From: Numida meleagris
Lineage: Eukaryota; Chordata; Aves; Galliformes; Numididae
Length of the DNA stretch: 64,000 bases
Assembly (NCBI RefSeq): GCF_002078875.1
Contig: NC_034424.1
Coordinates: 7,853,586-7,917,585, forward strand
Reading direction: 5' to 3'
In this document: positions 12,801 through 22,877 of the stretch, one piece after another
How the letters are laid out: every line of letters starts with the position of its first letter
How positions within the stretch are numbered: the first letter of the stretch is position 1
Notes under the pieces: model-generated
Told to the model about the DNA's origin: nothing
Seen by the model: the letters and a program-made list of their open reading frames with translations, nothing else
Databases searched by the model: none
Program-made: the position numbers and the translations under genes

Positions 12801-15800
12801 ATGATACATGGCAGATGTTAATAGAAGATTCATCTCTGGGCTGATAAAAGAAAAACAAACAAAATGAGCCATTTTGCAATTGTTTGTTTCCTTTTTGAAC
12901 CAGCTGGATTTTTCTTGGTAGTTTCCACTACTTGCAGAGTCTGGCAGCCGGCGTAAACTTACTCCGGTTTTCTTGGCAGAATGTTTTAATTGGTTTATAT
13001 TTGATGTGTTTTAATGTCAAACTGTGTAATTTGAAGCTGCAACGAGATGAACATCGGGGAATCCAGGGAGGCTCTGAACACAGAATTGTTCACTTCAGAG
13101 GGTGGATAAAAATCGTTGCAGAAATCTCATCCTAGGCACCCTTAATTGTGTGAAAGAGTTCTCAATGGGTGGGATCTGTTGGTGTGGATAAGACTCGCTT
13201 GTGGATTTTTAAATAGATGGATATATGTAAGAATCTTTTAATCTGTTGCTAAATTGAAAAGCCCTCTCTAGAAAATGAATTTTGAAGGAAACTTCTAGAA
13301 TGTAACATTACACAGGAGAACAGATACAATTAAATTTGTAATTGAATCTGTTTTGCGTAATGAGATTGTTTGCTAGTGGTTATTTTTTAATGATTTTATT
13401 CCTAAATTCATAGTCAGTATACGTGGTAGAACTCTTTTGTCTGAAATTCATTTCAACTTTTCAAAACGATGTTTAGCCTTTCTTGTAATATTGTAATTTA
13501 ATCTGCTGTAATCTCCTAGCTTTTATTTATACATGCCTATTCAATCACAGATATGGAATGTCTGAGCAGAGATTGTTTGCTTTTCATTGGTTTTAAAGAT
13601 TTTTTTTTTGCTTCCATGTCTCAGACTGTAATGTCTCTGCTCTAAGTGAAGGAGTGCTATGACAGCCTCCATGCGTTTCTTACATAGGCAGCAGATGAAT
13701 GACAGTTTTGAATAGGCTTTGCTAAGGATTTTCTTTCTGAGCCTGTACAGAGGGCATATGTGCTACCAGCCTCTGTTATTCACTGCCAGAATGGGACAGA
13801 GGTGCTGGACCCTTCGCCATGTAATCTACAAACCTGGGTGGATGTGTTCAGCATGGCACCGTGTCATGAGATGTTTCATTTGACAAGAGTTTGGTTTTGG
13901 TATGGTGATAGCACGTGTGCTATGGATACCTGTAAATGAGAAAGGTGGCTGGTTCCGTGCATCTGGAGGTGTCTGTGTCCGTGGGATGAGAAGGGAACAA
14001 CGTTTCCTTTCCTTTTCCTGTGGTTCACTTTTAGGTACGTTATGTGTAGCATGTGTTGAAGCTGTGTTTGTCCCCGATGGTGCTAAATGCATCTCCCCTC
14101 TGTCTTTCTAGGTCTTGAGGACAATCCCCAAGTAGTGCTTCAGATCATGCGAAGATACATTCGTCACTTTTTTGGATGCAAGGCTTGTGCTCAGCACTTC
14201 GAGGAAATGGCCAAGGAATCCATGGACTCGGTGCAAACCCTGGACAAGGCTGTTCTCTGGCTCTGGGAGAAACACAATGTAGTAAATAACAGACTTGCAG
14301 GTATGGAAGTTGTATGTTTAGGAAAACCCACACGAGGCAGCTGTGTCTGAAAGACAAGGCTATGGCATTTTACACAGTGTAGTTTGTCCTGGAACAAATA
14401 GGCATGCAAATTGTACTCTGTAACACGGGTTCAAACCAGCAGCAACTGTTGTCTTGGCTTGATGTTCCTCTATTTAATACTGACTTAAGACCGGCTCCGT
14501 GGAGCAAGGCTTACAGCATCTCAGTCAGCTGTAACTCTAAAGACCAACCCGGTAACTCCTTCATGACTGAGGAATATATACACTTGAGATACGCTCCAGT
14601 GGCACAGTTCCTCCCTTATGACATACAATGAAAAAGCTTCTCAAAGATAGTGCTGCTTCTGAGATGTCACCTCTTGCTTGATGAGATGCTGAGTACAAAT
14701 CAAAGCCTTTTCCAAAAGGAGCAGTGCAGTTCAGCTACTTACTTGGTGGATAAAAATAATTAAATTTCTTTCCGTTACGGTTTAAGCAGATGTTGAAACT
14801 CATCTTTGTTTCGTTCTGAAAAGATGCTGTGTAGGAAAGGGTGGTAATTGAAGAGGAGGCTTTCTCAGGATAAAAGAGCCTAAACTAATATCAGATCAAC
14901 AAGTGAAGAGAATAAAATCACCATATGAAGAATATCTGTTTTCCCCCCCCCTCCTCGATTGCTATGTTTTCAGTTGGAGTAAAAATACAGTTAAAATACT
15001 GGGTTGTATTTAATCCATTCTGTTATGGGGATATCAAATAGCTAAAGCACTAAAGAAAATTGGTTTCTCTTTGCGCTTAATCCTCGCCTACTGTTATGGA
15101 TCTGTGTAATGTAGCATTAGTTACAATTTAAATATGCTACATTGTGTTTATATTGTAGCTGAGCTGAATTCCCAAGATTTATGAAGTATTAAATACAGTT
15201 GTGAGTAGAAGCAGTTGGTCTCGTTTCTCCGAGGAGGAAGAAGTATATGAGGAGTTATTAAAAAAAATCATCCCTTAATGTTTGCTGCTGTTGCCAGACT
15301 GAGCACAGGGAGAAGTCATCCTGCTGGAGTTCCTACGTGGAGGAGCAGTGTGCTTCTTTAGAGCATTCAGTTATTGGAAAACTCACATGGATATTGATTT
15401 AAATGATGTGACAGCTGGCTAAAATACCCTTTGAGTGAGAAGTGTAAACATACTGGAATAAATAACAATTTCAAATAATGCATATTAAGTTTGCTAAAAT
15501 TCCTCTTTGGGACAGTGACTTATTTTAATCCCTAAAAGCTGAATCTGTATTTCTGGCAACGTATATAGCTTTCAATGAGAAATAATGTTTGAATGGTCAA
15601 TGAAAGCACCTTGGCACAGACTTCAGGTGTGGGTTATGAGGCTGTTGTATGTAGCTCTGCCCTACTTAATTCCTTCCTGTTGCTTTAAGGTGTACAAAAT
15701 GTATGGCATTCTTTTTGGCAGGGGAACATGAAATGCAGTAAGTTTTCTGCTTGTAACCTTAGCATAAGTTGGTTTTTTTCCTGTTTTCTCTACTGAAACA

Positions 15801-17356
15801 AAGGGATTACTGAGTGATTTTTATTGCAAGACATCTGAAAGGCAGACTTGTGCTTCTGTGAATCTCCAAACAATATTTTCTTCCAAATCCTGGAGAAATT
15901 TCCTGCCTTTAAAAAGGACAAAGAAGAAGAAAATAACCATCTATATTTTTTTCTGAGATACTGTGATTATTAGTACTAATTACAAATAAATTATTGCTTT
16001 TACTGGGTAGAGACTTCTGTTTTAAAAAATGACCTCCACCCACGTTATAATTTGTTAGGGCAAGGCACAATGCTGACTTCAGTGCTCAGCTCCTTACCAT
16101 CGAGGCAGAACGATGGCCAGAGCTGTGAGCAGCTGAAGTGTTAAAGCTGGCCCGAGTTCAAGGTAATGGGATATGATGAAATGCTAAAAAGCAAACTGAA
16201 AAATGCACCTTAAATGTGACCGCATTTCTTAAAGCGTGCAAAAATAGTTTGCTCTAGGAGTGAAACAAGCTGGCTTAGGATAGGATGGGGTGAGTCACAA
16301 CACAGAAACATGAAAATACGCGAACGTCGTTGGCCTTGGAACAGCTTAGTGCAAACCAGGCTGGAAGATTAAAGAGCACCCAGTGCAAAAGAGCATTTGT
16401 TTCAAACCATAACTCAAATTAACCCTGAAAGGCCCAGCTGGTGGTGTTCTCGTGCCTTCTAGCCCCACAGCACTTGTGGGATCCTGTTGTATTAGAACTT
16501 GAATGCTGCATCTTTTAGCGAGAGAAAAGGGGAATAACTGATAGTGTTTGTACCTTGGAAGAGGAAGCAGTGCTTTGGAACTATGGATGCGCCCATCAGG
16601 GAAGTCCTGGATTGCCTAATTTGGTCGTGATTGCCTTTAGTTTAATACAAACATTACTGTGCTGCGGTGGGTTTTTTTTGGTGTCTTTTTTTTTGCCAGC
16701 CTCACCATTTATAAGTGAAATATACACTGCAGTCTGAAGGGTCTGCCAATTCAGCTTGCCTCGTTCATTCACTTCTGATGTATTTTTTTCCTTCCTCTCA
16801 ATCAGGTGATTTGACGGAAGACCCAAAATTTCCCAAAGTTCAGTGGCCAACTCCAGACCTCTGTCCCGCGTGTCACGAGGAAATTAAAGGCTTACACAGC
16901 TGGAACGAGGCCCAAGTCCTGCAGTTCATGAAGCATCACTACGACAGTGAAAATATTCTGTATAGATACACCGAGAGCCAGACTGACTCCAGTGAAAATG
17001 AACTAAAAGATACAAGGGAGGAGAAAGACAAAAGCCTGCTGGAGAAACCGGGTGGAAACAGAGAAAACGTGGTCCTGAACCAAGAAAACAGAAGAGATTC
17101 AGAATCTAAGCTGTTCAATAAGCTAATAGGGAACCACAGACCTGCCAAGGACAGCGGTAAAAGTGCGTTTGAGTCCGTTCACCATCAGGAGAGCAGGCAG
17201 TCTGTCATTTTCTTAGGGATTGGATTTTCCAACATAGACATGAGTCTGTGTGTCGTCCTGTATGTGGCATCGTCCTTGTTTTTGATGATCATGTACTTTT
17301 TTTTCCGCATGAGGTCGAAGCGGTGGAAGGTGAAGTATTATCGCTCGTCTGTCTAA
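769..17356 (+). CDS. QSOX2: Quiescin sulfhydryl oxidase 2, 5'-partial gene (coding span, exons 2-12)
   Basis: FAD-dependent thiol oxidase of the secretory pathway that makes disulfides in client proteins and passes electrons to oxygen. Eleven exons with GT/AG junctions and consistent phases join into an open frame of about 593 residues; known QSOX2 is about 700, so the missing part is exon 1 (signal peptide and first CGHC), upstream of the window. Visible in order: rest of the first thioredoxin domain ([26 protein letters not shown]), second thioredoxin-like domain with [13 protein letters not shown], helix-rich region, Erv/ALR FAD domain ([20 protein letters not shown], then [13 protein letters not shown] with the FAD-proximal CKAC at about 370-373 of the window part), distal CPAC at about 430-433, a polar linker, one transmembrane helix ([14 protein letters not shown] onward) and a short basic tail. 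The linker, helix and tail ([18 protein letters not shown]) fit QSOX2 better than QSOX1. LHX3 follows 5.4 kb downstream on the same strand. Confidence 0.97.
1165..1213 (+). CDS. QSOX2: QSOX2 exon 3
   Basis: A 49-bp exon with pyrimidine-rich acceptor (CACCATAG) and donor GTAGGA at 1214. Encodes [16 protein letters not shown], the last strand of thioredoxin domain 1, in frame with exon 2. Ends with one spare base (G). Confidence 0.93.
1214..2394 (+). other. QSOX2: QSOX2 intron 3
   Basis: Intron with no coding sequence. It holds a near-perfect AT-rich hairpin at 1330-1371 (listed separately). The 3' end is a tandem NAG acceptor. Confidence 0.85.
1330..1371. repeat. Near-perfect inverted repeat in QSOX2 intron 3
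   Basis: Arms of 16 bp (1334-1349 and 1353-1368) are exact reverse complements around a TTT loop, and the stem extends three more pairs after a one-base bulge. Seen directly. It could be a relic of a palindromic mobile element or a cruciform-prone site; the 3-nt loop argues against a microRNA precursor. Confidence 0.8.
2395..2500 (+). CDS. QSOX2: QSOX2 exon 4 (tandem acceptor)
   Basis: Encodes [16 protein letters not shown], then a helix ending in [10 protein letters not shown]: the linker from thioredoxin domain 1 to domain 2. Donor GTAAGT at 2501. The acceptor reads CAGCAG, so splicing could start at 2392 or 2395; both keep the frame and differ by one Ala. I chose 2395 because human QSOX2 as I recall it has KGPD at this junction. 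Confidence 0.92.
2701..2791 (+). CDS. QSOX2: QSOX2 exon 5
   Basis: Acceptor TTAAAAG ends at 2700; donor GTAATG at 2792. Encodes [20 protein letters not shown] then [10 protein letters not shown], the first strand of the second thioredoxin-like domain. NNS is a possible N-glycosylation site. Ends on a codon boundary. Confidence 0.94.
2792..4297 (+). other. QSOX2: QSOX2 intron 5
   Basis: AT-rich intron of 1.5 kb. Minus-strand ORFs here have no recognisable homology or splice context. Nothing else supported. Confidence 0.8.
4298..4443 (+). CDS. QSOX2: QSOX2 exon 6
   Basis: Acceptor TTACCCAG before 4298; donor GTACGT at 4444. Encodes [19 protein letters not shown], then [19 protein letters not shown], ending SHGLVN plus two bases. 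This is thioredoxin domain 2, which lacks a CXXC as in all QSOX proteins, and carries an NGS glycosylation sequon. Confidence 0.95.
4444..5381 (+). other. QSOX2: QSOX2 intron 6
   Basis: AT-rich intron of 0.94 kb; no gene or repeat recognised. Confidence 0.8.
5382..5525 (+). CDS. QSOX2: QSOX2 exon 7
   Basis: Acceptor ACATGCAG, donor GTAAGC at 5526. Encodes [20 protein letters not shown], then a charged linker ending KPWKEFDK. The [10 protein letters not shown] block matches QSOX2. Begins and ends with split codons (one base in, two bases out). Confidence 0.94.
5526..7548 (+). other. QSOX2: QSOX2 intron 7
   Basis: Two-kilobase AT-rich intron with short homopolymer runs (T near 6485, A near 6691). 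No exon or known element recognised. Confidence 0.8.
7549..7678 (+). CDS. QSOX2: QSOX2 exon 8
   Basis: Acceptor GTGTTTCAG, donor GTATGC at 7679. Encodes [20 protein letters not shown], then [20 protein letters not shown] and SAK: the helix-rich region before the Erv domain. Ends on a codon boundary. Confidence 0.95.
7679..9953 (+). other. QSOX2: QSOX2 intron 8
   Basis: AT-rich intron of 2.3 kb. It holds a short (CAAG)n tract at 9329-9346 and a strong polypyrimidine acceptor. Short ORFs at 8348-8820 have no homology I recognise. Confidence 0.8.
9329..9346. repeat. Short (CAAG)n microsatellite
   Basis: About four and a half units of CAAG in QSOX2 intron 8, read directly. Confidence 0.8.
9954..10076 (+). 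CDS. QSOX2: QSOX2 exon 9
   Basis: Acceptor TTTTCCCTCAG, donor GTAAGC at 10077. A 41-codon in-phase exon encoding [19 protein letters not shown], then [20 protein letters not shown] and MR. Matches the QSOX2 segment before the FAD domain. Confidence 0.95.
10077..11085 (+). other. QSOX2: QSOX2 intron 9
   Basis: Intron of 1.0 kb with short A and T runs; nothing else recognised. Confidence 0.8.
11086..11236 (+). CDS. QSOX2: QSOX2 exon 10
   Basis: Acceptor CTTTTCAG, donor GTAAGT at 11237. Encodes [20 protein letters not shown], then [20 protein letters not shown]. Start of the Erv/ALR FAD-binding domain with the GCQGS and YTCSLW cysteines that form a structural disulfide in QSOX, and the SLWKLFH FAD-contact helix. 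Confidence 0.96.
11237..14111 (+). other. QSOX2: QSOX2 intron 10
   Basis: Largest QSOX2 intron in the window (2.9 kb). AT-rich, with no exon, RNA gene or identifiable mobile element seen. Confidence 0.8.
14112..14300 (+). CDS. QSOX2: QSOX2 exon 11 (FAD-proximal CXXC)
   Basis: Acceptor TCTTTCTAG, donor GTATGG at 14301. Encodes [20 protein letters not shown], then [20 protein letters not shown] and [21 protein letters not shown] is the redox-active disulfide beside the flavin, and HN...VN..LAG is the FAD-binding signature of the Erv family. Confidence 0.97.
14301..16805 (+). other. QSOX2: QSOX2 intron 11
   Basis: AT-rich intron of 2.5 kb with a poly-C run near 14943-14952. The open frame upstream of exon 12 (from 16715) is interrupted by a good pyrimidine-rich acceptor at 16805 and does not resemble QSOX, so it is intronic. 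Confidence 0.8.
16806..17356 (+). CDS. QSOX2: QSOX2 exon 12 (last coding exon)
   Basis: Acceptor CTCTCAATCAG; stop TAA at 17354-17356. Encodes [20 protein letters not shown] (second Erv-domain CXXC), a Ser/Glu/Lys-rich luminal linker that is the fastest-evolving part of the family, then the single transmembrane helix (about 22 residues from MSLCVV) and a 16-residue basic tail ([16 protein letters not shown]). Type I topology: catalytic domains luminal, short tail cytosolic. Confidence 0.97.
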
Positions 17357-18550
17357 GAGCTTACATTGGAAGCACAGGTTTTTTTTGTTGTTGTTGTACG
17401 TGGCTGTTCAGTACCAGATAACAGCTTTTAATATTTATGATCAGGGATTTTATATACAATACTCCTTGTTTTAAAACCCTTTCTTCCCAAGTCATTTCAC
17501 GAGTGTTCTAGCTTAATATGTGGCGCTTGCTGTAAGATCCCAAACCTTTCACTCTGAGGCTCACAGTGCTGTCACCCACTGAAGGAAGTGTTGCATTTTT
17601 CAGTGAGGATCTTTCCGTGACCTACATCATTTACTCATTTGCAAAGTAAGCATGACATAATGCAATCGGCTGGGGCTGGTTTTGGAAAGAAACTGGATAT
17701 TGTTTTGTGCACATCAAGTCGGATTTTTTTTTTTAGATTTATGCAGAACTCGTTTTACCTACCAGAGGTGGTCATGAGATCTACTTTAAATCAATTCTAA
17801 GCCTCCGTGGCTTTCTCAAGTGTTACTCACACTGCGTATATAGAGTAGAAAGCATTATGTCTTCAAGCAAGTCTTCCATGCCCTCGTGTTGCAGGCAAGG
17901 ATGTGCATGCCTCTGTGAGGACGGGAGGCCTGGGGCAGGGTGCATCTCTGCATGCAGCCCGATCGTGTTTGCTGATGCAAACTCCATGTAATGGAGTTCA
18001 GGTGTAAGCAACAACCAACTCAGACCTGGTATTTTATGTGCTCCTCTGTTGGATGCATTAACAGGGCATGAGGTGACTCACTCATTTCTGAACTGGAGGA
18101 GCAACGAAGTAGTGAATGTGGTGTTAGCTGGGTGCTGATTCTGGTGGACTCCCGCAAAGGGAAACACCATTTTTAGTGAAGGAAACTGAAGCTGTATGCA
18201 TCGGCATGCCAGAGCCAATGCATAGATCTAGAAATACTAAATCTCTTCTGGTGCTGAGTGGTTCCGTTGCGTTACAGCAATTGTTCTTCCTGTCAGTCAG
18301 CACTGATGCTTCATTCGGTGCCGCCGGTTCTGGGCTCAGAGCAGTGTCACCTGCTGGCTGTGAGGGTGTCTGTGCATGACCTAGAGCAGCCAGCTTCTGT
18401 TGTTCCTGTGCTGGAGAGCTCTGCTGTGTGGGTCAGGGAGGGTTTTAACTGTAGGTAGGTCCAAGAGCTCGTCAGTTCCGGGATGTGGCAGCAATTTGGG
18501 AGTATGGCGATTGCCGGTACGGATCTGCCAGGGATCCTAACTGACAGCTA
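17357..18550 (+). other. QSOX2: QSOX2 3' UTR (end not defined)
   Basis: Follows the stop codon directly. It is moderately AT-rich with a GTT repeat at about 17387-17396 and no long ORF. I found no AATAAA or ATTAAA here or in the rest of the interval to about 21100, so the transcript end cannot be placed; a variant hexamer (TATAAA near 18776 or CATAAA near 20174) is possible. Confidence 0.5.
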
Positions 18551-18589
18551 TTAGAAGAAGGCATGAAAACAGTTAGAAAATTACCATTC

Positions 18590-18960
18590 AGAATAGGAGT
18601 TCCTTTCTGATCCTAGCTGTGGAGGATAATTCATGTTCTGGATAGTGAAGTTTATAATCCTATCCAATGTAATTGAGCATGTTCTAGTTATCCATTACCT
18701 AATCTTTAGTTAATCCTAATAGGTTTTGGCCTTAATGTTTTCTTGTGGCAGTGAGTTCTACAGATTAATTATGTTATATAAAAAGGCTTTTCCTTTCAAT
18801 TCTGCATTTCCAACTTTTAATTTAATTGAACGTTCACCAGCTCTTCTGTTACAGGAGGAGTGAGTAGTCCCTGGCCAATTCATTCCTGGATATGTACTGG
18901 TGTGTGTCAGCCTCTTCTTTCCATTGTACGTCCCAGCATCAAAAGCTTCAAGCTCAGCTA
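18590..18960 (+). mobile_element. Ancient CR1/L3-like LINE 3'-end remnant
   Basis: The block around GGCAGTGAGTTCTACAG (about 18748) and the following ATTAATTATG...AAAAAGGCTTTTCC resemble the widespread old amniote LINE 3' UTR (GGCAGTGAGTTCCACAGGTT type), as I remember it. It is strongly diverged and there is no intact ORF. The family name is uncertain without a repeat-library search. It abuts a 24-A tract. Confidence 0.45.
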
Positions 18961-18983
18961 AAAAAAAAAAAAAAAAAAAAAAA
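18960..18983. repeat. 24-bp poly(A) tract
   Basis: Uninterrupted A run read directly. It sits at the 3' edge of the presumed LINE remnant, although avian CR1 elements usually end in an 8-bp repeat rather than poly(A). Confidence 0.9.
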
Positions 18984-21150
18984 GGTCTAAAATTGAATGC
19001 AAAAATACAGATAAGAGATCTTTTCATCACTGAACCTGTTTATTTACAAAATGGAGTTTTTGACAGGTTTTTCTGCAGCTTCAAACTCTGATAATAGAAC
19101 TGAACCAGACGACTGTTCCTTGTTCCTTTTAAGTGTCAGAATAACTTACAGGTAAGGTCACAACCCCGTGTAGTTGTTGTAAACATGTCAGAGGACAAAT
19201 TCTCTGTTCGTGTGGCTCTGATGTTCCGTGCACATGAGGGGGAGCGTTACCTGCAGCCCTGCCCAGCCACCCATGCAATGTGGGCTCTGTGCCTGCAACT
19301 GGGCACCTTCCCATGGCCACGCTCTGTGTCCATGGAGCTGGGAGCTGCCATGAAGGACAGAGGGACATGAGTGTCTCCCTGCTGGGAGGCAGCTTCTATG
19401 TATGGCCTCCTGCGAATGCTGCTCTCCTTTTTGAACCCGCAGCATCAAACCTGCTTTGTGAGAAGCCTTGCTGTTGGAGAGCTCTGGTGCAAGGAGCCCT
19501 TGTGGGTCTCTTTTCTTTAGAAATTTGTGAGTGTCCCTGTGATTATAGAACCTGGGTTTGATCATTGAAACAACTTGTAAGCAACTAGAAGGATAGTTAA
19601 CCAGAGGTGGGTGTTGTCTGGATGGGTTGATCTGTGCTTGGAGCTGGCATCCTGTGGGAGGTCCCGGGAGGAGCTGAGCTGGTGGCAAGGCCCAGACTTG
19701 CTATATTTAAGCTTGAAAATTGGTTCACTTCTAACTGATCTGATCTGGGGAGATCTTGGTATCAGCCAACAGTCAAAGTTGTTTTGCTTCTTAGAACCAA
19801 GCAAAAAACTGAACTAAATCTAGAGGAGCAGTAAAAGGCAGCGCAGGGAGCACCAGCTCTGGAAGATGCGCCCGGTTTCCATGGGACTGCTGGGCTTGCT
19901 GCTGTCAGTGTCAGTGCACGTTCTGAAGCAGAGCAGTATTTAGTGCTGTTCAGAACTTACTGAATGCATTACAGAGCCCAGTGTGTTTGACTCATTGATT
20001 GGATTTTCATCTGCAAAGGAAAACAAAAGGCAGTGATGGTTTGTAGCGGTGATTCTGCCATCGGAACAGCAGCAAATGTGTTGGAATAAGGTTATGTTTT
20101 GGTACATACCAACAACTTTCATGACAAAATGAACAGACGCAGCTTTGCAGTGGTGATTTTTGGTTCTTATAAGCATAAAAGCATGACATGGAGGTGTCTG
20201 TTATCCGTGTTGGAGCTCCTGCTCGGTGTTGCCTCTATACTAGCTCAGGCTTTCCCTTGAATTGCTGTTAGTGCCCTCATCTGGAAAGGTCGTCTTGACT
20301 TTGAACTCAGTTGTGTCAATCTTGGTTTACTTATTTTGTGTCTTTGTCATGACAAATGTTCTCCTTTCGTGCCCTTGGATTGTAAACACGGGTTACATGT
20401 GCTGCGAGGTGTCACACAGCGTCTCCTCTCTTACCATGCTTCCCACCGTCCCCTTGGTCCTGAGACTTCTGTTTCTGTGCCGTGTAACAAGTTTCTGCAG
20501 TGCCACTTTCATCTGTGCATCACACCGTCCTCGGAGCAGCCGTTTCCAGCCAGGATTTGTGGCCCTTCGTGATTGATGGAGCCTTCTTCGCTCTTCAGAT
20601 GTTTGTGAAGAGGAAACACTGGACCTGCATAGAGGGAGAAGGAGAAGGTCGAGTGCTGAAGAACCCCAGTGACGTTATTCCCAAGAGCTCTGGTTTTGAA
20701 TGGCGGTGTGATCCATGCCCTTACTGCTCAGAACTGGCTGGGAACTGCGAGTGGAACAAAAGCTTCCCGCTGTATTTTCTCTGTGCATCACGTAGGAGAT
20801 GTTGAGGATAATGGATGTAACAGTTCAGTTATTTAAACGCTTTATTTATTTCAATTCGGTGACTTGACATTTTCATGTCTGTTCTGTTGGGGAGGGGTTA
20901 AAGTCTAAGAAGGAGAAGCGAACGTTTTGTATGAAACTGTAAACTGATGTGCTTGTAAAAATACAGACATTGGGCAAAGTGGTGCAGTTGGAGCTTTTAA
21001 TCTGTGTTTTCGGGATCATTTTAGTCAAACTCCAGCGCAGGGATGGCTCTGGATGCACATCCATTCCCCATCATACCCCTTATTTTATGTAGGTAATCAA
21101 TTTGGAAAAGCGTGACAGGAACATGAAAATCTTACTCCATTTTTTTCACT
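18984..21150. other. QSOX2-LHX3 intergenic DNA
   Basis: No gene recognised. Mixed composition rising to GC-rich at the right edge, where the LHX3 CpG island begins. ORFs up to 166 codons on both strands overlap one another and show no homology or codon signature. Confidence 0.6.
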
Positions 21151-21974
21151 GTTATGGCCCCAGTACCACGAGGAGGAATGCGGCCGTTCACCACTGGCTC
21201 CGGGTCGGGCTGCCCCGTCCTTACCAGCCGAGGTTAACGCTGGTGCTGCCTTGTTTCAGGCGGGTGCTGCGGGTTATCTGCGTGGGCCGGGGGCTGCTGC
21301 CCTGTCCTGTGCAGCTGCAGCTCTCAGGGCGCTGCCCAGCACGGGAGCGTGGGGAACAGCCGCCGCACGGCGCGCACCAGCACACGGGCTTTTAAACTGC
21401 TTCCTTAGGGGATCAGACTTAAAATCCACTTATAAACCCGAGCTTAAGAGAGGCTGCGTGGGTCACCGCCTGCCCCCGGGAGCTGCTCGTGTCCCTGGGG
21501 GCAGCTGAAGTGCTCCGGTGCTGCGGGCGCCGTTAGAACTCAGCGCAGCTCCACCCGTGCGAGGAGCTCCGTCCTGCTCCCTGGGACGTCTCCCCGCAGC
21601 GTTTCCAGCCCTACAGCTCCGCGCTGTCCCGCGGGCTGGGTTCTGTTCCCGGCCGCGCAGCCATCGGCTCCGGCTCCCGGCGGCGCTGATGAGCCCCGGG
21701 CTCCCGGGGCTGACGCGCGGTCGGGGTGTGCGGGCTGAGCCCGGTGCCCGCTGTCCCCGTCGGGCAGGTGAAAGTCGCCGCGCTGCCCTCCGCCAGGAAC
21801 ATATGTGCGTTCGGAGGCTCCCGCCCCTAAGCTGCTTTTATTAATTTGTAATCCCCCGCGAGCAGGAGGTAAAGGGATTCGGGGGATTAGCGGTCTCACA
21901 GTAACAACCACAATTATCAGCTCCGGCTGCTGGGACAAGAGCTGCGTGCGCGCTCCTGGGGCCTTCCACGCTGG

Positions 21975-22265
21975 GACATGGACGGACACACGGACACACG
22001 CACCCACTGCGTGCACACAAACACCCGCACACACACACACACACGGAAGCGTGATCAGAATACAGCACAGCTGCACGAATACAGGCACTCAGGTGCACAA
22101 CCGCACTGCACGCCGCCGTGTGCACACCCAGAGGACACACGCACTGCACACAACCGCGTGTGCACAGCGTTGCACTTACAGCCACGTGCACGGCCCCTCG
22201 TGTGCACATCCCTGCACTCCTATGTGCACCCTCTGCGCACACGAGGACACACCAACACATGCCCA
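21975..22265. repeat. Degenerate CA/GTGCAC-rich low-complexity tract
   Basis: A pure CA run at 22028-22044 sits in nearly 300 bp of ACAC, GTGCAC and ACACGCAC words. The alternating purine-pyrimidine pattern is prone to Z-DNA. It lies about 0.6 kb upstream of the LHX3 start codon. Confidence 0.75.
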
Positions 22266-22283
22266 AGTCCATGGCTGCTTCAT

Positions 22284-22385
22284 CCTCAATTAACGCAATT
22301 AACCTCCGCCAGCCGCGGGGCACCGATTGCCGTGGGTGGGATTCTCTCCCTGCTACTTCTTCACGCTCATTAACTAATTAACGGA
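22284..22385. promoter_or_regulatory. LHX3: Homeodomain-site pair and TAATTA cluster upstream of LHX3
   Basis: CAATTAAC occurs twice, 9 bp apart (22287-22294 and 22296-22303). CATTAACTAATTAACG follows at about 22368-22383. These are AT-rich islets inside otherwise GC-rich DNA some 430-520 bp before the ATG, so they are good candidates for binding by LIM or other Q50 homeodomain proteins. Function is inferred. Confidence 0.4.
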
Positions 22386-22807
22386 GAGTGACGGTCCCCC
22401 GTTCCCCACGGGCAGTGTCTGTGGCCCCGCGCCACGGGAACGAACGGAATCGGGGCTGGGGAGGCCGGGCCTCCCCCCGACGGCGCCTCCCCTGACCCCC
22501 GCCCGCAGCGCGGTGCCCCCGCGGGGGCTTTACGGGGCGCCGGGGCACGGGTAGGACGTGGGGAACGATCCTTTCCCCCCTTTCCCTAGAGCTTTTGTGA
22601 TGCTAAATCGCCCCTCGGTGAACCGCGGCCCAGCTGCGGCCCGGCCCGACGGCTCGGTGCCGCCCCCGGCCCGCCCCCCCGCCGGGCCCCCCCCGCCCCG
22701 GGCGCGGCCCAGCCCCGCGCCGCTCCCCGCCGCTCCCCGCAGCGCTCCGCCACTCCTCCGCAGCCACCCGCGCACCTCGGACATCCCGTGCACCCGGCGC
22801 GCCCGAG

Positions 22808-22877
22808 ATGCTGCTGGAGAGGGTCCGCGCCGGCTCGGAGAAGGCAGCGGAGCTCTGCCCCTTCCCGCGGAGCCCAG
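22808..22877 (+). CDS. LHX3: LHX3 exon 1 (coding part)
   Basis: ATG at 22808; donor GTGAGA at 22878. Encodes [20 protein letters not shown] then RSP plus one base. This is the LHX3a-type N-terminus. The 5' UTR and transcription start lie in the C-rich CpG island just upstream; no TATA box is evident. Confidence 0.95.

Noticed and set aside
16715..16805. Upstream extension of the exon 12 open frame
   Set aside because: Ends at a good AATCAG acceptor and the extra residues do not resemble QSOX proteins.
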